Assembly (NCBI RefSeq): GCF_022539665.2
Contig: NC_081335.1
Coordinates: 8,840,449 to 8,904,448, forward strand
DNA from: Daphnia carinata
Lineage: Eukaryota; Arthropoda; Branchiopoda; Diplostraca; Daphniidae
Direction of reading: 5' to 3'
Length of the DNA stretch: 64,000 nucleotides
Under the pieces are notes generated by a model that was given only the letters and a program-made list of their open reading frames with translations, was not told the origin of the DNA and did no database searches. Shown here one piece after another: positions 17,677 through 28,891 of the stretch. How positions within the stretch are numbered: the first letter of the stretch is position 1; each line of letters opens with the position of its first letter. The translations under genes and the position numbers were made by a program.

Positions 17677-20600
17677 CTACAAACTTAAAAATCGCATCTA
17701 TCAACATCGGAGGAATTAAGTCAGTCGAGCGGCGTCAAATTCTTTTTAACTTTTGCAGGGACGGAAACTTAGATATTGTGGGACTTCAAGAGGTAGCATT
17801 TCATACTTGCCCAATTATTGAAAGCCGCTACCATTTGTTGGCAAATGTCGGTCCCAACAAAAATGGAACAGCCATTCTTATTAGACATGGTCTGAACTAT
17901 TCTCGTTTACTGCTAGAACCTGACGGAAGGCTAATTTCTATTGACGTGAAATGTTTCACGTTCATTAACATCTATGCCCCGTCAGGTAGTCACGTTAAGA
18001 CTGAGAGAAACAATTTCTTTCGACAAACCGTCCCTGCCTACACACTTACTACTCGACTGCCCTTCGTGTTGATAGGCGATTTTAACTGCGTTGACGACAT
18101 CCAAGATAAGGCAACAACCCAGTCTCTCCCTATCTCACCTAATGTCGTCAGCTATGCTTTGAAAGAGATGGTTACTGGTCTTGATCTAGTAGACATCTGG
18201 AAAAAGCTAAATTATAACGAACCTGGTCATACCTTTCACTACCCTACCGGTTCTTCTAGGCTTGATAGGATATATGCTAGTCGATCCTTTGCAGACAAAT
18301 TTTTAAATATTTGTTTGCAATCTTTATCGATTAGTGATCATCAGTCAGTACAATCTACTTTTACTTGCAATCTCGATCTCCCGCATCGTACTAGATCTCC
18401 TGCTGGGTTGTGGAAGTTAAATACTTCCATACTGTCAGAAGAAGGTTTTCAGAAATATGTCATTAACTTTATTCGGGAATCTGCCAATCATCCTCTTAGG
18501 GAAAGCAATGTAGCAAATTGGTGGGAGAGTGTCCTGAAACCGGGTATCAAGCGCATTTCGGTAGATTATTCTAGGCAAAGAGCTCGAATGGTTAGAGAAA
18601 CCAAGTTTTTCTACCAGACTTGCATTCAGGAGATGGCCGAAGCAGATACCTTTGATTGGGTTGCCTTTCACCAGTTGAGGAAATTCTCAAAGTCTTGGGA
18701 GGAGAGCACACTCAAAGGGTATGGGATTCGTTCCCGCTGCTTTGAGGGCGAAGAAGTCGAGGAAGCTAATATCTTCCATGTTAATAGAGCTAGAATTAAC
18801 TACCGCAAATGTCGCATTGATAAGATCATTGCCCAAAATGGCACTTGCTTATCGACCAAAGAGGACATTTCCGCAGAAATTGTTTCCCATTTTACTAAAA
18901 TTTTTAAAAACCAACCTTCTCCTGACATACTGGCAGGGAATGATTTTTTAGAGGGAGTAAGAGATTGCTTGAAACCAAACCCAAACCTGACAGCACCAAT
19001 TTCCCTTTTTGAGATTCGATCTGCCCTGACAGCCATGAAATCAAACAAGTCCCCTGGCACCGATGGCATTCCTTACGAGTTTTACGTAGAATATTGGGAC
19101 GAGATCGCACCCCATTTCTTGGCTATGTTTAATCATATCCTGGAAAGGGAAACTCTGACGTCTTCGCAGGGACAAGCGGCGATTAGGCTAATACCCAAGT
19201 CGTCTGGACTTTGCGGGGTTTCTAATTTTCGGCCAATTTCTCTCTTGAACTGTGACTACAAAGTCATGGCATCTGTCTTAGCGAGACGTTTGAAGCAGAC
19301 ACTGTCATCTACCATAGGGCCTCACCAAAAAGGTGGGGTACCTGGTAGATTGATTTTCGATAATTTAGTACTTTACAGAGATGTCATTCAATACGTTGAT
19401 GACCGGGGATGCCATGACTCTTCCAACTTTCCGATTCGGGGTATGGGCGCTGCCATTGTTGGAGTCGACTTTGAAAAGGCCTACGACCTGGTTAACAGGG
19501 AAGTCCTCTGGAGAATTCTGGATGTCATGGGCTATCCCACCACTTTCGTCCGTTGGTTGCAGACGATGTACTCTGTAACAGGAATGTCAATCCTCAACGG
19601 ATCGGAGGTGGCTGGGGTGATTTCTGACATTCAATCGATTCGCCAGGGATGCCCCCTATCTGTCCATCTTTTTGTACTATACATTGAGCCTTTGCTAGTG
19701 CGTTTATCTCATGTTCTCAAGGGCATATCATTATTTAATGAAAAACTCACTGTCAGAGCCTTTGTTGATGACGTCACCATTTTCATTTCTTGTGACGAAG
19801 ATTTTACCAGGGCAGGACAAGTCATTGACTTGTTCTGTCAGTGGACAAAGGCAAGGATGAATAAAGAGAAAACGAAAGCCCTTGGACTTGGGAATTGGAG
19901 CTCTAGGTCCACTTGGCCTCTTGAGTGGCTTGTATCAGCACCAACATTGTCCCTCTTAGGAATTAAGTTCTCCCATTCCATAGTTGAGACAGCTAATAGG
20001 GTTTGGAGTGATGCATTCGGCTCTCTAAATGGTATCCTGCGAGAGAATGCCTGTCGACGTTTCAATCTCTACCAGAGAGTAATTTTTCTCAAGTCGAAGG
20101 CTCTCTCCGGAACTGTGTTTATTGCACAGGTATTACCATGTAATCAAAATATGTCTGACCAGATTTTAAAGGCTGTTATGAAATTCCTATGGATGGGAAA
20201 AGTAGAAAGGCCGAACAAAACTGTAATATATCGTTCTGTGAGCCAAGGGGGACTGGGAATGGTCAACACACACCTCTTTTACCGTTCACTTTTCCTCTGT
20301 CCCACGTATAGAATCCTTGTAGGCCCCAGTAGTCCAGAAAGCTCTCTACTTCGTTATTGGATGTCCTTCCCTCTCCGCACCTTACTTCCCATCTACAAGA
20401 ACAACACCGCACCTGTAGCAGTCATGAAGAGGCCCAACTACCTTCAGGAACCCCTGCATCAGATTAAACAACTGTTCGCCGCTTCCATCCTGGTGCAGGG
20501 GAATCCAATGGTTCACAGGAAAACATATAACCATTGGATCCTGGAGGTAATCACTCAGGGAAAGCTGGAGATCCTAAGGCCTCACCTGGATTGGCCACGA

Positions 20601-21017
20601 ATCTGGAAGGAGACTGCAGCCCTGCCAAGCAACATCCGAGAAACCATGTTCCTCTTCAACCAGCGACTTCTCCCTACCAGGACCAGATGCCATCGGTTGG
20701 ATCCCACCAAGGATGCTACATGCCCTATCTGCCTTCAACATCCAGAAACCGATGAGCATCTGACGTTCCAATGTCCTGCACGCCTCATCGTTTGGAGCTG
20801 GTTGGAGGGAACTATGCGTCAAATGGGCTGCAGGTCGTCAAACGAAGATTTGATTCGTGGCCATTTTGGGCCAATAGGTAATCTCCGGCTAACATTTACT
20901 CTTCTGGCTGCTTACATCTTCATCACCTGGAAATCAAGACTTCACCACCGCACTCCTCGTCAAGAAGAAGTAGAGAGCTTATGGAGAACCCTTCGTCCTC
21001 CCCGGAAAAAACCTTGA
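17673..21017 (+). CDS. LINE ORF2: AP endonuclease-reverse transcriptase, copy C
   Basis: 1114 aa with every catalytic motif of copy A intact, Asn62 and the RTLRPPRKKP C-terminus. It differs from copy A by Ala to Thr in the NLRLTFT segment near the C-terminus. Intact reading frames in all three copies suggest amplification too recent for decay, or conversion between neighbours. Confidence 0.97.
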   Translation: MTTNLKIASINIGGIKSVERRQILFNFCRDGNLDIVGLQEVAFHTCPIIESRYHLLANVGPNKNGTAILIRHGLNYSRLLLEPDGRLISIDVKCFTFINIYAPSGSHVKTERNNFFRQTVPAYTLTTRLPFVLIGDFNCVDDIQDKATTQSLPISPNVVSYALKEMVTGLDLVDIWKKLNYNEPGHTFHYPTGSSRLDRIYASRSFADKFLNICLQSLSISDHQSVQSTFTCNLDLPHRTRSPAGLWKLNTSILSEEGFQKYVINFIRESANHPLRESNVANWWESVLKPGIKRISVDYSRQRARMVRETKFFYQTCIQEMAEADTFDWVAFHQLRKFSKSWEESTLKGYGIRSRCFEGEEVEEANIFHVNRARINYRKCRIDKIIAQNGTCLSTKEDISAEIVSHFTKIFKNQPSPDILAGNDFLEGVRDCLKPNPNLTAPISLFEIRSALTAMKSNKSPGTDGIPYEFYVEYWDEIAPHFLAMFNHILERETLTSSQGQAAIRLIPKSSGLCGVSNFRPISLLNCDYKVMASVLARRLKQTLSSTIGPHQKGGVPGRLIFDNLVLYRDVIQYVDDRGCHDSSNFPIRGMGAAIVGVDFEKAYDLVNREVLWRILDVMGYPTTFVRWLQTMYSVTGMSILNGSEVAGVISDIQSIRQGCPLSVHLFVLYIEPLLVRLSHVLKGISLFNEKLTVRAFVDDVTIFISCDEDFTRAGQVIDLFCQWTKARMNKEKTKALGLGNWSSRSTWPLEWLVSAPTLSLLGIKFSHSIVETANRVWSDAFGSLNGILRENACRRFNLYQRVIFLKSKALSGTVFIAQVLPCNQNMSDQILKAVMKFLWMGKVERPNKTVIYRSVSQGGLGMVNTHLFYRSLFLCPTYRILVGPSSPESSLLRYWMSFPLRTLLPIYKNNTAPVAVMKRPNYLQEPLHQIKQLFAASILVQGNPMVHRKTYNHWILEVITQGKLEILRPHLDWPRIWKETAALPSNIRETMFLFNQRLLPTRTRCHRLDPTKDATCPICLQHPETDEHLTFQCPARLIVWSWLEGTMRQMGCRSSNEDLIRGHFGPIGNLRLTFTLLAAYIFITWKSRLHHRTPRQEEVESLWRTLRPPRKKP

Positions 21018-21429
21018 CTTTCTTTTTAGTTATAATTATTATGTTCATATTGTTGTTTTCTGGTTCTTGTATAGATTTCGATGTTCCAAATTGTTCACAT
21101 TTGTTTATTTTTGTTTGTTTTTTTTTTGTGTAATTAGCCTACCCCAAAATTCTTTGCATTTGTTTGTTTGTTTTTTGTTTGTTTGTTTAGATTCTTAAAC
21201 CGCCATTGCCAATTTTTTTTTTTTTTTTTTATTCTGTTCCCTGCTCATCGTCTCTCATCCAAGAACCCTTTGTTTGTTTTTTTTTTTTTTTGTTTTTGTT
21301 CTATTTGTATTTTTGTTTTTTTGTTTGTTTTTGTTCTATTTGTATTTCATCCTGTTTTGTTGTAAATTGCTGTATTGCCATGAAAATTAATTGTGAATAA
21401 AAGGTTATTTTACAAAAAAAAAAAAAAAA

Positions 21430-21467
21430 GATGGGTGACCGCTTGGGAATACGAGATGCTGTTGGCA
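21430..21467 (+). pseudogene. 5S: 5S rRNA 3' fragment (nt 83-120)
   Basis: Same breakpoint as in unit 1, next to a 16-nt poly(A). Confidence 0.95.
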
Positions 21468-21578
21468 TTGGTTTTTCTTTCATTAAGTAATTTTTTTGTT
21501 TCCACCAATACAATTTGTTGATGAACCATAAACTTGATCGTGTGGAGCATTTTACAGATGCCAAATAATTTGAATTTG

Positions 21579-21667
21579 GCCGTGATCGTCTAGTGGTTAG
21601 GACCCTACGTTGTGGGGTCTGATAACGCAAATCCGTAGTAACCCAGGTTCGAATCCTGGTCACGGCA
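21579..21667 (+). tRNA. tRNA-His: tRNA-His(GTG) with 17-nt intron
   Basis: Exons identical to unit 1. The intron (21616-21632) is a different 17-nt sequence (GGTCTGATAACGCAAAT) at the same 37/38 position. The same allele occurs only in unit 10. Confidence 0.96.
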
Positions 21668-22069
21668 TTCTGAAGTTTGAAGGTAAAACACTATTTCATA
21701 GTAATTGGAAATGTTTCGATCGGTATTAATGTGAATTTTATCGATTTTATTGTCAAGTTAACGGGGACGGGTTCAGTGGAATTGTACTCCAAATTGAATC
21801 AATTCCTGCACGTTCATTTGATTTGGCGAAATGCACCGTAATATGCACACTTTAAATGAATTTTACCAGTCCATGGCGTGGTGTGGTCATAGGTGGAATA
21901 TTTGTAAAGTGAACTATTATCTTTGTAGGTATGTGAATGTAAAAATGAGGGCAGCGAACTGTTAGATTTCAATGAAAAGCAGCACCTCTCTTGGTTTTCT
22001 TGATATCAACGTCCGTGCAGAATTGGCGAGAGAAAGGTTCAAGTAGTAGAGCCCTCTCATGTACAATTT

Positions 22070-22214
22070 AGCTTTGCGCAGTGGCAATATCATAATCAAT
22101 GAGGGTCTACCGAGATGTGATTATTGCTAGTTGAAAACTTTAACCAATACCCCGCCACGAAGGAGTGAAATAATCTTCGTCGTCGGCAATTTTTGTTAGC
22201 TCTATCAGGAGCAG
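22070..22214 (+). ncRNA. U4: U4 snRNA
   Basis: GGGTCTACC version. Terminal stem has TCTATCAGGA. Confidence 0.96.
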
Positions 22215-22686
22215 ATTCCCTTAATGAACGTTAACATAGTTTTCCGTTAGTGATGGGCATTGTCTGCTAGGTTCTAGCATTTAGCAAGCGATTAGTTACT
22301 CGTTCCCATGGATATCGAAGGCCGAAAAACTTGTAGAATTACTGAACGAATCGCACTTTGTTCAACTAAGCGAAAGAGTTCAATACAAAGGTTTAAGAAC
22401 TAGCAGAAGACTTGTCCTTCGTTTTCTTACCCAATTCAGCTTACCGATTTCGTTTGCCCTAGACTGCGTTTATGTTTCATCTAACCAGAATTAATTTAGT
22501 GCACAATCTAACGAAAAAATGATGTTTACATGAGCTTTACACAGCATCGTCTGTTTTACTCACTGTCTCAAATCTAACAGAAACCAGCAGTTGCTTTATG
22601 GTTGAATTTTTTGGGTTTACCATTGTTACTTTACCAAAGTGGTTTGAAGTTGTGAAATGAATAAATACCAACTACTTTCAGTTGAT

Positions 22687-22813
22687 ATTCACTCTGGTTT
22701 CTAATCAATACCCGGATAAATCTTTCGCCTTTTACTAAAGATTTCCGTGGGTAGGAGCACTGATGAGTCTATATGACTTATTTTTCGATCGCCTGGTCTT
22801 TAGACTGGGCACC
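22687..22813 (+). ncRNA. U5: U5 snRNA
   Basis: GTGGGTAGGAGCACTG variant after loop 1. Confidence 0.95.
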
Positions 22814-22917
22814 CCAATAAAACACAAATAAATTCTTGTACGTAACCTAGGGAGTAGCTTGGGTGCAAATTTCGGATGAAAATCGATAAAAGAATATTGA
22901 GGTGTCTAATTGCAAAC

Positions 22918-23037
22918 GCGGCCGAGGGCGCGAAGCGCCCGATGGCCGCAAATTCACGTAAATGTAAAGTGAAGCACGGTACTATCCACAATAGCAATTG
23001 AAAACGCGGCCGAGGGCGCGAAGCGCCCGATGGCCGC
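22918..23037. repeat. Pair of GC-rich hairpins
   Basis: Unchanged relative to unit 1. Confidence 0.95.
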
Positions 23038-23126
23038 AAATTCAAACATTCTACCATTTCAAATCGAACTCACATTCACACAATTCGCTGTTCCATCCGA
23101 AGAAGTGAATTGAAAGCGAAAAACTT

Positions 23127-23159
<33 letters not shown>

Positions 23160-23339
23160 TCAAACGCCATTCAATATCTAGGATTCAGATTATTATTCCG
23201 CATGAGCTTTGCACATATATAACACTTTTCAAAAGTGCGGGGGGTCACTGCCGTTGTAGTATTTCACATCTGAAGTTCAAAGAAACACATAGAAATAACA
23301 ATTTTCCTAATCGAAAAAAAAAAAAAAGGAAGGAAAATG

Positions 23340-23632
23340 AAAGAGGTTTGACTGTTTCGCCGAGGCTAATCCATGTCGCACATTCACGGGCGCGATCCTA
23401 CTACTGCCCGACACGGGAACTTTTGGCTGCTAAGTTTCCCTCCTGGCCCGTTTCGCTCCTCCTTAGCTAACCTGCACCCATCAAACTCCTCCGATGGGTC
23501 CATGTTGATGACGAGCTTAGTGCGGACGCTCGATCAACATGCACGATCACGAAGTAGGGCTCCTCGTCTCAAGTCATCCACACTATCAAGCCTCCCAGAA
23601 GCAGGATTACAGATGCGTGCCACACATCCAGC
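23340..23632 (-). ncRNA. 7SL: SRP (7SL) RNA
   Basis: Complete; the AAGTAGGGC version found in units 3-10. Confidence 0.96.
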
Positions 23633-23938
23633 TGGAGTATGTGTGTTCAGCTATCGAATGTATTTCTGCAAATGAGCACGATGAAAGTAACTGGATGCCC
23701 TTCAAGAGACTACTACGTTTAATTTCCGTAGTGGTATAAATATCGTCGTTGTTTTGCCATCGGGTTGATAGTGGTAAATGAACAAAACGCAAAGTGTCGC
23801 TGTGTAGCGCTTTTTGACAAGATTCACTTCTAGAATGAGCTCGTTAACTAGCAAAACCGCGGCAACTTTCGTATAGATACGTTAATGCTGTTTCATTTTG
23901 CATAATCTATTTATTCTTTAGCAACTGAATTCAACATT

Positions 23939-24161
23939 AAGATCATACTTCACAGGATCATTTCTGTAGTATATCTTGACTTGTTTCCCACCAGAAACAT
24001 TCCTCCATTCAACCCGCGATGACGAGTAATGACGCTGGCTTCTGAGAGTGAAACAGGTTTCGGGTGTAACTACTTCTGTGGTTCCTGCTCGTAGCTATTG
24101 AGGACCGTTTCCGATGTTCCCTTGTGGTACACTGGAAGGGAACTAGCGTTTTCAGAGCGGT
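23939..24161 (+). ncRNA. U3: U3 snoRNA
   Basis: Complete; GGAAGGGAAC near the 3' end, where units 1-2 have GGAAGGAAAC. Confidence 0.92.
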
Positions 24162-24816
24162 ATTTAAACAACCCAAAAAGAAATGAATTTACTGGCATAC
24201 GTAAACCCGTCGAACTCCATTACATCATAATCGATGTCGAAATTGCTAATGCACCCATGTTTAGATTTCAGTAATGAAACCTTGGGCACTTTTAATGAGA
24301 ATTTTACACATTCGGGGGCATAGTATTTAGATGGGTGTCGTCCATTATTGGGTTCATGTAACATTGTTTAATGCTGTTAGGTTTTCTGTCTGTGTAACTT
24401 TAATTTAGTTGTAAATATTGCCGCGTTTCGTCTACCGTGGATTTGAGCTACGTACAAAACGTTTTACCAAGTTTCTAACTAACACCTTCCTCTGTCTGTT
24501 TAATAGGCAGTTTAAAGTCTGCAGTACTCTCTACTAGGTGGAGTTCATCGAGTTAAATTCAGGGTGCTTTGCATTCAACAGCTTCCCAAATAACTTAATA
24601 TTTGAACGACTCATCCTAATATAGCATTCCTATCAAAATAGAAGATAAAAACTTATGAGTTGTATTGGCTTTTAGCAGTGCCAGGTGGTGCTCTAGCAAC
24701 AACCTGTTTTATTGATGAATTTCATTGTTTTTGGATAGGGGTTTGCTTTTTTTGTACATCAGTCAGATTTTCGAGAACAGCATAGCATATAATACCCAGT
24801 AACTTGAACCACAGTT

Positions 24817-25003
24817 ATCGCTTCTCGGCCTTTTGGCTAAGATCAAAGTGTAGTATCTGTTCTTATCAGCTTAATATCTGATACGGGTTCAAATGGACCC
24901 CAGAATATTAAACTGATTTTTGAAATCGGTGGGAAATCAATGCTTGCATTGATCCTGTCACGGGTTGACCCGGTATTGCAGTACCTCCGGGATCGGCTCA
25001 CCC
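24817..25003 (+). ncRNA. U2: U2 spliceosomal snRNA
   Basis: About 187 nt. The 5' end ATCGCTTCTCGGCCTTTTGG, branch-site-pairing GTAGTA (nt 34-39), stem IIa/b, Sm site (GATTTTTGA), stem III (AATCAATGCTTGCATTGAT) and stem-loop IV (GGTATTGCAGTACC) are all present and in order. It carries one extra A (ATCAAAGTG) relative to vertebrate U2. U2 pairs with the intron branch site. Intact copies remain only in units 4, 6, 7, 8, 9 and 10. Confidence 0.97.
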
Positions 25004-25641
25004 TTTAAAAGGGATATCTCTATGAATGAAATAAATGTATATCTGCTCATCTTTATCACGCATCATCTTGTTGGAACTAATGATGTAACACCAATGTCTG
25101 TATATTTACATCTCATATTTGTCATCCCCAGTATGTCAATATTGCATCTGCAATCATGTGGCTGCTGTAGTGTTATGGTGTACCTCTTTTAGTAAGTGTC
25201 AAACATGGTTAACTAATTGCAGCCCAACGAGTTATGTTCATCTAAAAAGGACAAACTGCCTTTCAGTTCTAACTGTTAAAGTTGTCTCGATTTGAATTGA
25301 TTGTTCGGTAATCTGTCATGAAACATTTGTCTTACTGAATCTGTCGTTTACATCAGTTGAGCGTCTAACGAGGGTTAAACAGTGCCGTTCGCCGTCTGCT
25401 GTTGGGCGCAGAAATTTTTCGTCAAATGGAAGCATTTTTCTTCTCACCTAAGAATGGCTGTAGATTTCCTATTATTTCAACAAGAGCTTTATGGAATCGA
25501 CTATGCTCAGTGGGATCTTTCGATTCTTTGCGCCATTCTATACGCAATGGCTCTTTGTTAAGCTCTTTGGTTTAGTGTGCTTCGTCAGTATTGTTTGGGT
25601 ACCAAAAAACTATGAGTTATCGTCAAGTATTCACTAAAATC
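25004..25641. other. U2 to U1 spacer with U1 promoter
   Basis: About 638 bp, no gene recognised. The U2 3' processing signal should lie near its start and the U1 promoter within the last 100 bp. Lost in units 1-3. Confidence 0.6.
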
Positions 25642-25805
25642 ATACTTACCTGGCTCAGAGGCAACCATGATCACCAAGGTGGTTCCTCCAGGGCGAGGCC
25701 CTGCCATTGCACTGGGGATGGGCTGACCCTTGCGATTAATCCAAATGTGATTAACTCGGGAGTACAATTTTTGGTAGTGGGGGACTGCGTTCGCGCTGTC
25801 CCCTG
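25642..25805 (+). ncRNA. U1: U1 spliceosomal snRNA
   Basis: 164 nt, exactly the animal U1 length. 5' ATACTTACCTGG pairs with 5' splice sites. Stem-loop I has the GATCACCAAGG loop (U1-70K site), stem-loop II the ATTGCAC loop (U1A site), then an Sm site AATTTTTGG and terminal stem GGGGGACTGCGTTCGCGC. Starts the splicing reaction by 5' splice-site recognition. Confidence 0.97.
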
Positions 25806-26085
25806 AGAAGCAGAACATATAATATCAAGTGTACCATACATCACGGGATCCTGTTCATTAGGCAGATTTGTCAGCTAAGGTATGTCATTTGATTTAATAA
25901 TGTTTTATTTCTTTAAGTATAGAAATCGTCAAGGAAAATTCTAACATTTAGTTGATCATGCACAATTACGAAGTGTTTTTTTATGTAGTAAACGAGGCCC
26001 AAGCGCTAAGCTAGAGGATTTTTAAGGTGACTGCAACTACACAATTTGCAACGAAACAGACGTTGTTACCTTTACGGTCGAAAGT
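25806..26085. other. U1 to 5S spacer
   Basis: 280 bp, no gene seen. The three bases just before GTGCC differ between units (AAA, TCC, AAC). A diverged relic lies in the unit 8 insert. Confidence 0.65.
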
Positions 26086-26205
26086 GCCAACGGCCATACC
26101 ACGCTGAACGCACCGGGTCTCGTCGGCTCCCCGAAGTCTAAGCAGCGTCGGGTCTCGTTAGTACCTGGATGGGTGACCGCTTGGGAATACGAGATGCTGT
26201 TGGCA
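26086..26205 (+). rRNA. 5S: 5S ribosomal RNA
   Basis: 120 nt. GCCAAC...GTTGGC closes helix I. The internal promoter is visible: box A region (AAGTCTAAGCAGCGTCGGG) and box C (GATGGGTGACCGCTTGGGAA). A T6 terminator follows (GGTTTTTTGATC). Upstream sequence is conserved between units. Confidence 0.97.
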
Positions 26206-26316
26206 TTGGTTTTTTGATCATTAAGTAATTTTTTTGTTTCCACCAATACAATTTGTTGATGAACCATAAACTTGATCGTGTGGAGCATTTTACAGATGCC
26301 AAATAATTTGAATTTG

Positions 26317-26400
26317 GCCGTGATCGTCTAGTGGTTAGGACCCTACGTTGTGGGGAAACGATAATCCGTAGTAACCCAGGTTCGAATCCTGGTCACGGCA
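26317..26400 (+). tRNA. tRNA-His: tRNA-His(GTG), 12-nt intron
   Basis: Same as unit 1; intron 26354-26365. Confidence 0.96.
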
Positions 26401-26802
26401 TTCTGAAGTTTGAAGGTAAAACACTATTTCATAGTAATTGGAAATGTTTCGATCGGTATTAATGTGAATTTTATCGATTTTATTGTCAAGTTAACGGGGA
26501 CGGGTTCAGTGGAATTGTACTCCAAATTGAATCAATTCCTGCACGTTCATTTGATTTGGCGAAATGCACCGTAATATGCACACTTTAAATGAATTTTACC
26601 AGTCCATGGCGTGGTGTGGTCATAGGTGGAATATTTGTAAAGTGAACTATTATCTTTGTAGGTATGTGAATGTAAAAATGAGGGCAGCGAACTGTTAGAT
26701 TTCAATGAAAAGCAGCACCTCTCTTGGTTTTCTTGATATCAACGTCCGTGCAGAATTGGCGAGAGAAAGGTTCAAGTAGTAGAGCCCTCTCATGTACAAT
26801 TT

Positions 26803-26947
26803 AGCTTTGCGCAGTGGCAATATCATAATCAATGAGGGTTTACCGAGATGTGATTATTGCTAGTTGAAAACTTTAACCAATACCCCGCCACGAAGGAGTG
26901 AAATAATCTTCGTCGTCGGCAATTTTTGTTAGCTCCATCAGGAGCAG
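26803..26947 (+). ncRNA. U4: U4 snRNA
   Basis: GGGTTTACC version, otherwise as unit 1. Confidence 0.96.
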
Positions 26948-27419
26948 ATTCCCTTAATGAACGTTAACATAGTTTTCCGTTAGTGATGGGCATTGTCTGC
27001 TAGGTTCTAGCATTTAGCAAGCGATTAGTTACTCGTTCCCATGGATATCGAAGGCCGAAAAACTTGTAGAATTACTGAACGAATCGCACTTTGTTCAACT
27101 AAGCGAAAGAGTTCAATACAAAGGTTTAAGAACTAGCAGAAGACTTGTCCTTCGTTTTCTTACCCAATTCAGCTTACCGATTTCGTTTGCCCTAGACTGC
27201 GTTTATGTTTCATCTAACCAGAATTAATTTAGTGCACAATCTAACGAAAAAATGATGTTTACATGAGCTTTACACAGCATCGTCTGTTTTACTCACTGTC
27301 TCAAATCTAACAGAAACCAGCAGTTGCTTTATGGTTGAATTTTTTGGGTTTACCATTGTTACTTTACCAAAGTGGTTTGAAGTTGTGAAATGAATAAATA
27401 CCAACTACTTTCAGTTGAT

Positions 27420-27546
27420 ATTCACTCTGGTTTCTAATCAATACCCGGATAAATCTTTCGCCTTTTACTAAAGATTTCCGTGGTTAGGAGCACTGATGAG
27501 TCTATATGACTTATTTTTCGATCGCCTGGTCTTTAGACTGGGCACC
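27420..27546 (+). ncRNA. U5: U5 snRNA
   Basis: Same as units 1 and 2. Confidence 0.95.
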
Positions 27547-27650
27547 CCAATAAAACACAAATAAATTCTTGTACGTAACCTAGGGAGTAGCTTGGGTGCA
27601 AATTTCGGATGAAAATCGATAAAAGAATATTGAGGTGTCTAATTGCAAAC

Positions 27651-27770
27651 GCGGCCGAGGGCGCGAAGCGCCCGATGGCCGCAAATTCACGTAAATGTAA
27701 AGTGAAGCACGGTACTATCCACAATAGCAATTGAAAACGCGGCCGAGGGCGCGAAGCGCCCGATGGCCGC
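27651..27770. repeat. Pair of GC-rich hairpins
   Basis: Unchanged. Confidence 0.95.
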
Positions 27771-28069
27771 AAATTCAAACATTCTACCATTTCAAATCGA
27801 ACTCACATTCACACAATTCGCTGTTCCATCCGAAGAAGTGAATTGAAAGCGAAAAACTTCAAAAAAAAAAAAAAAAAAAAAAAAGAAAACTTCAAACGCC
27901 ATTCAATATCTAGGATTCAGATTATTATTCCGCATGAGCTTTGCACATATATAACACTTTTCAAAAGTGCGGGGGGTCACTGCCGTTGTAGTATTTCACA
28001 TCTGAAGTTCAAAGAAACACATAGAAATAACAATTTTCCTAATCGAAAAAAAAAAAAGGAAGGAAAATG

Positions 28070-28362
28070 AAAGAGGTTTGACTGTTTCGCCGAGGCTAAT
28101 CCATGTCGCACAATCACGGGCGCGATCCTACTACTGCCCGACACGGGAACTTTTGGCTGCTAAGTTTCCCTCCTGGCCCGTTTCGCTCCTCCTTAGCTAA
28201 CCTGCACCCATCAAACTCCTCCGATGGGTCCATGTTGATGACGAGCTTAGTGCGGACGCTCGATCAACATGCACGATCACGAAGTAGGGCTCCTCGTCTC
28301 AAGTCATCCACACTATCAAGCCTCCCAGAAGCAGGATTACAGATGCGTGCCACACATCCAGC
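28070..28362 (-). ncRNA. 7SL: SRP (7SL) RNA
   Basis: Complete. One substitution near the 3' end (+ strand CACAATCACGG instead of CACATTCACGG). Confidence 0.96.
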
Positions 28363-28668
28363 TGGAGTATGTGTGTTCAGCTATCGAATGTATTTCTGCA
28401 AATGAGCACGATGAAAGTAACTGGATGCCCTTCAAGAGACTACTACGTTTAATTTCCGTAGTGGTATAAATATCGTCGTTGTTTTGCCATCGGGTTGATA
28501 GTGGTAAATGAACAAAACGCAAAGTGTCGCTGTGTAGCGCTTTTTGACAAGATTCACTTCTAGAATGAGCTCGTTAACTAGCAAAACCGCGGCAACTTTC
28601 GTATAGATACGTTAATGCTGTTTCATTTTGCATAATCTATTTATTCTTTAGCAACTGAATTCAACATT

Positions 28669-28891
28669 AAGATCATACTTCACAGGATCATTTCTGTAGT
28701 ATATCTTGACTTGTTTCCCACCAGAAACATTCCTCCATTCAACCCGCGATGACGAGTAATGACGCTGGCTTCTGAGAGTGAAACAGGTTTCGGGTGTAAC
28801 TACTTCTGTGGTTCCTGCTCGTAGCTATTGAGGACCGTTTCCGATGTTCCCTTGTGGTACACTGGAAGGGAACTAGCGTTTTCAGAGCGGT
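28669..28891 (+). ncRNA. U3: U3 snoRNA
   Basis: Complete, as unit 3. Confidence 0.92.

Larger units (their letters stand above)
16114..21429 (+). mobile_element. Composite Tx1-like LINE, copy C (complete)
   Basis: 5.3-kb element with the same ends as copy B: U2 nt 79 on the left, poly(A) (16 nt) and 5S nt 83 on the right. The AATAAA is kept. It shares several 5' SNPs with copy B (for example AATATTTG, GCTCGAATGG) but the ORF2 3' end and 3' UTR with copy A, so it is a mosaic. Confidence 0.93.
16035..24816. repeat. Array unit 3 (LINE copy C)
   Basis: 8.78-kb unit laid out as unit 2, but with the 17-nt tRNA intron allele and a longer T tract in the LINE 5' UTR. Spacers as in unit 1. Confidence 0.95.

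Noticed and set aside
25224-25260. U11-like AAAAAGG start in the U2-U1 spacer
   Set aside because: Only a few bases match, no U11 stems follow, and one unit has a mutation in it (AAAAATGAC near 48592).
25585-25818. 77-codon (-) and 71-codon (+) frames over U1
   Set aside because: Shadows of the U1 snRNA gene; lost when U1 mutates.
26037-26288. 83-codon minus-strand frame over 5S
   Set aside because: Antisense shadow of 5S rRNA.
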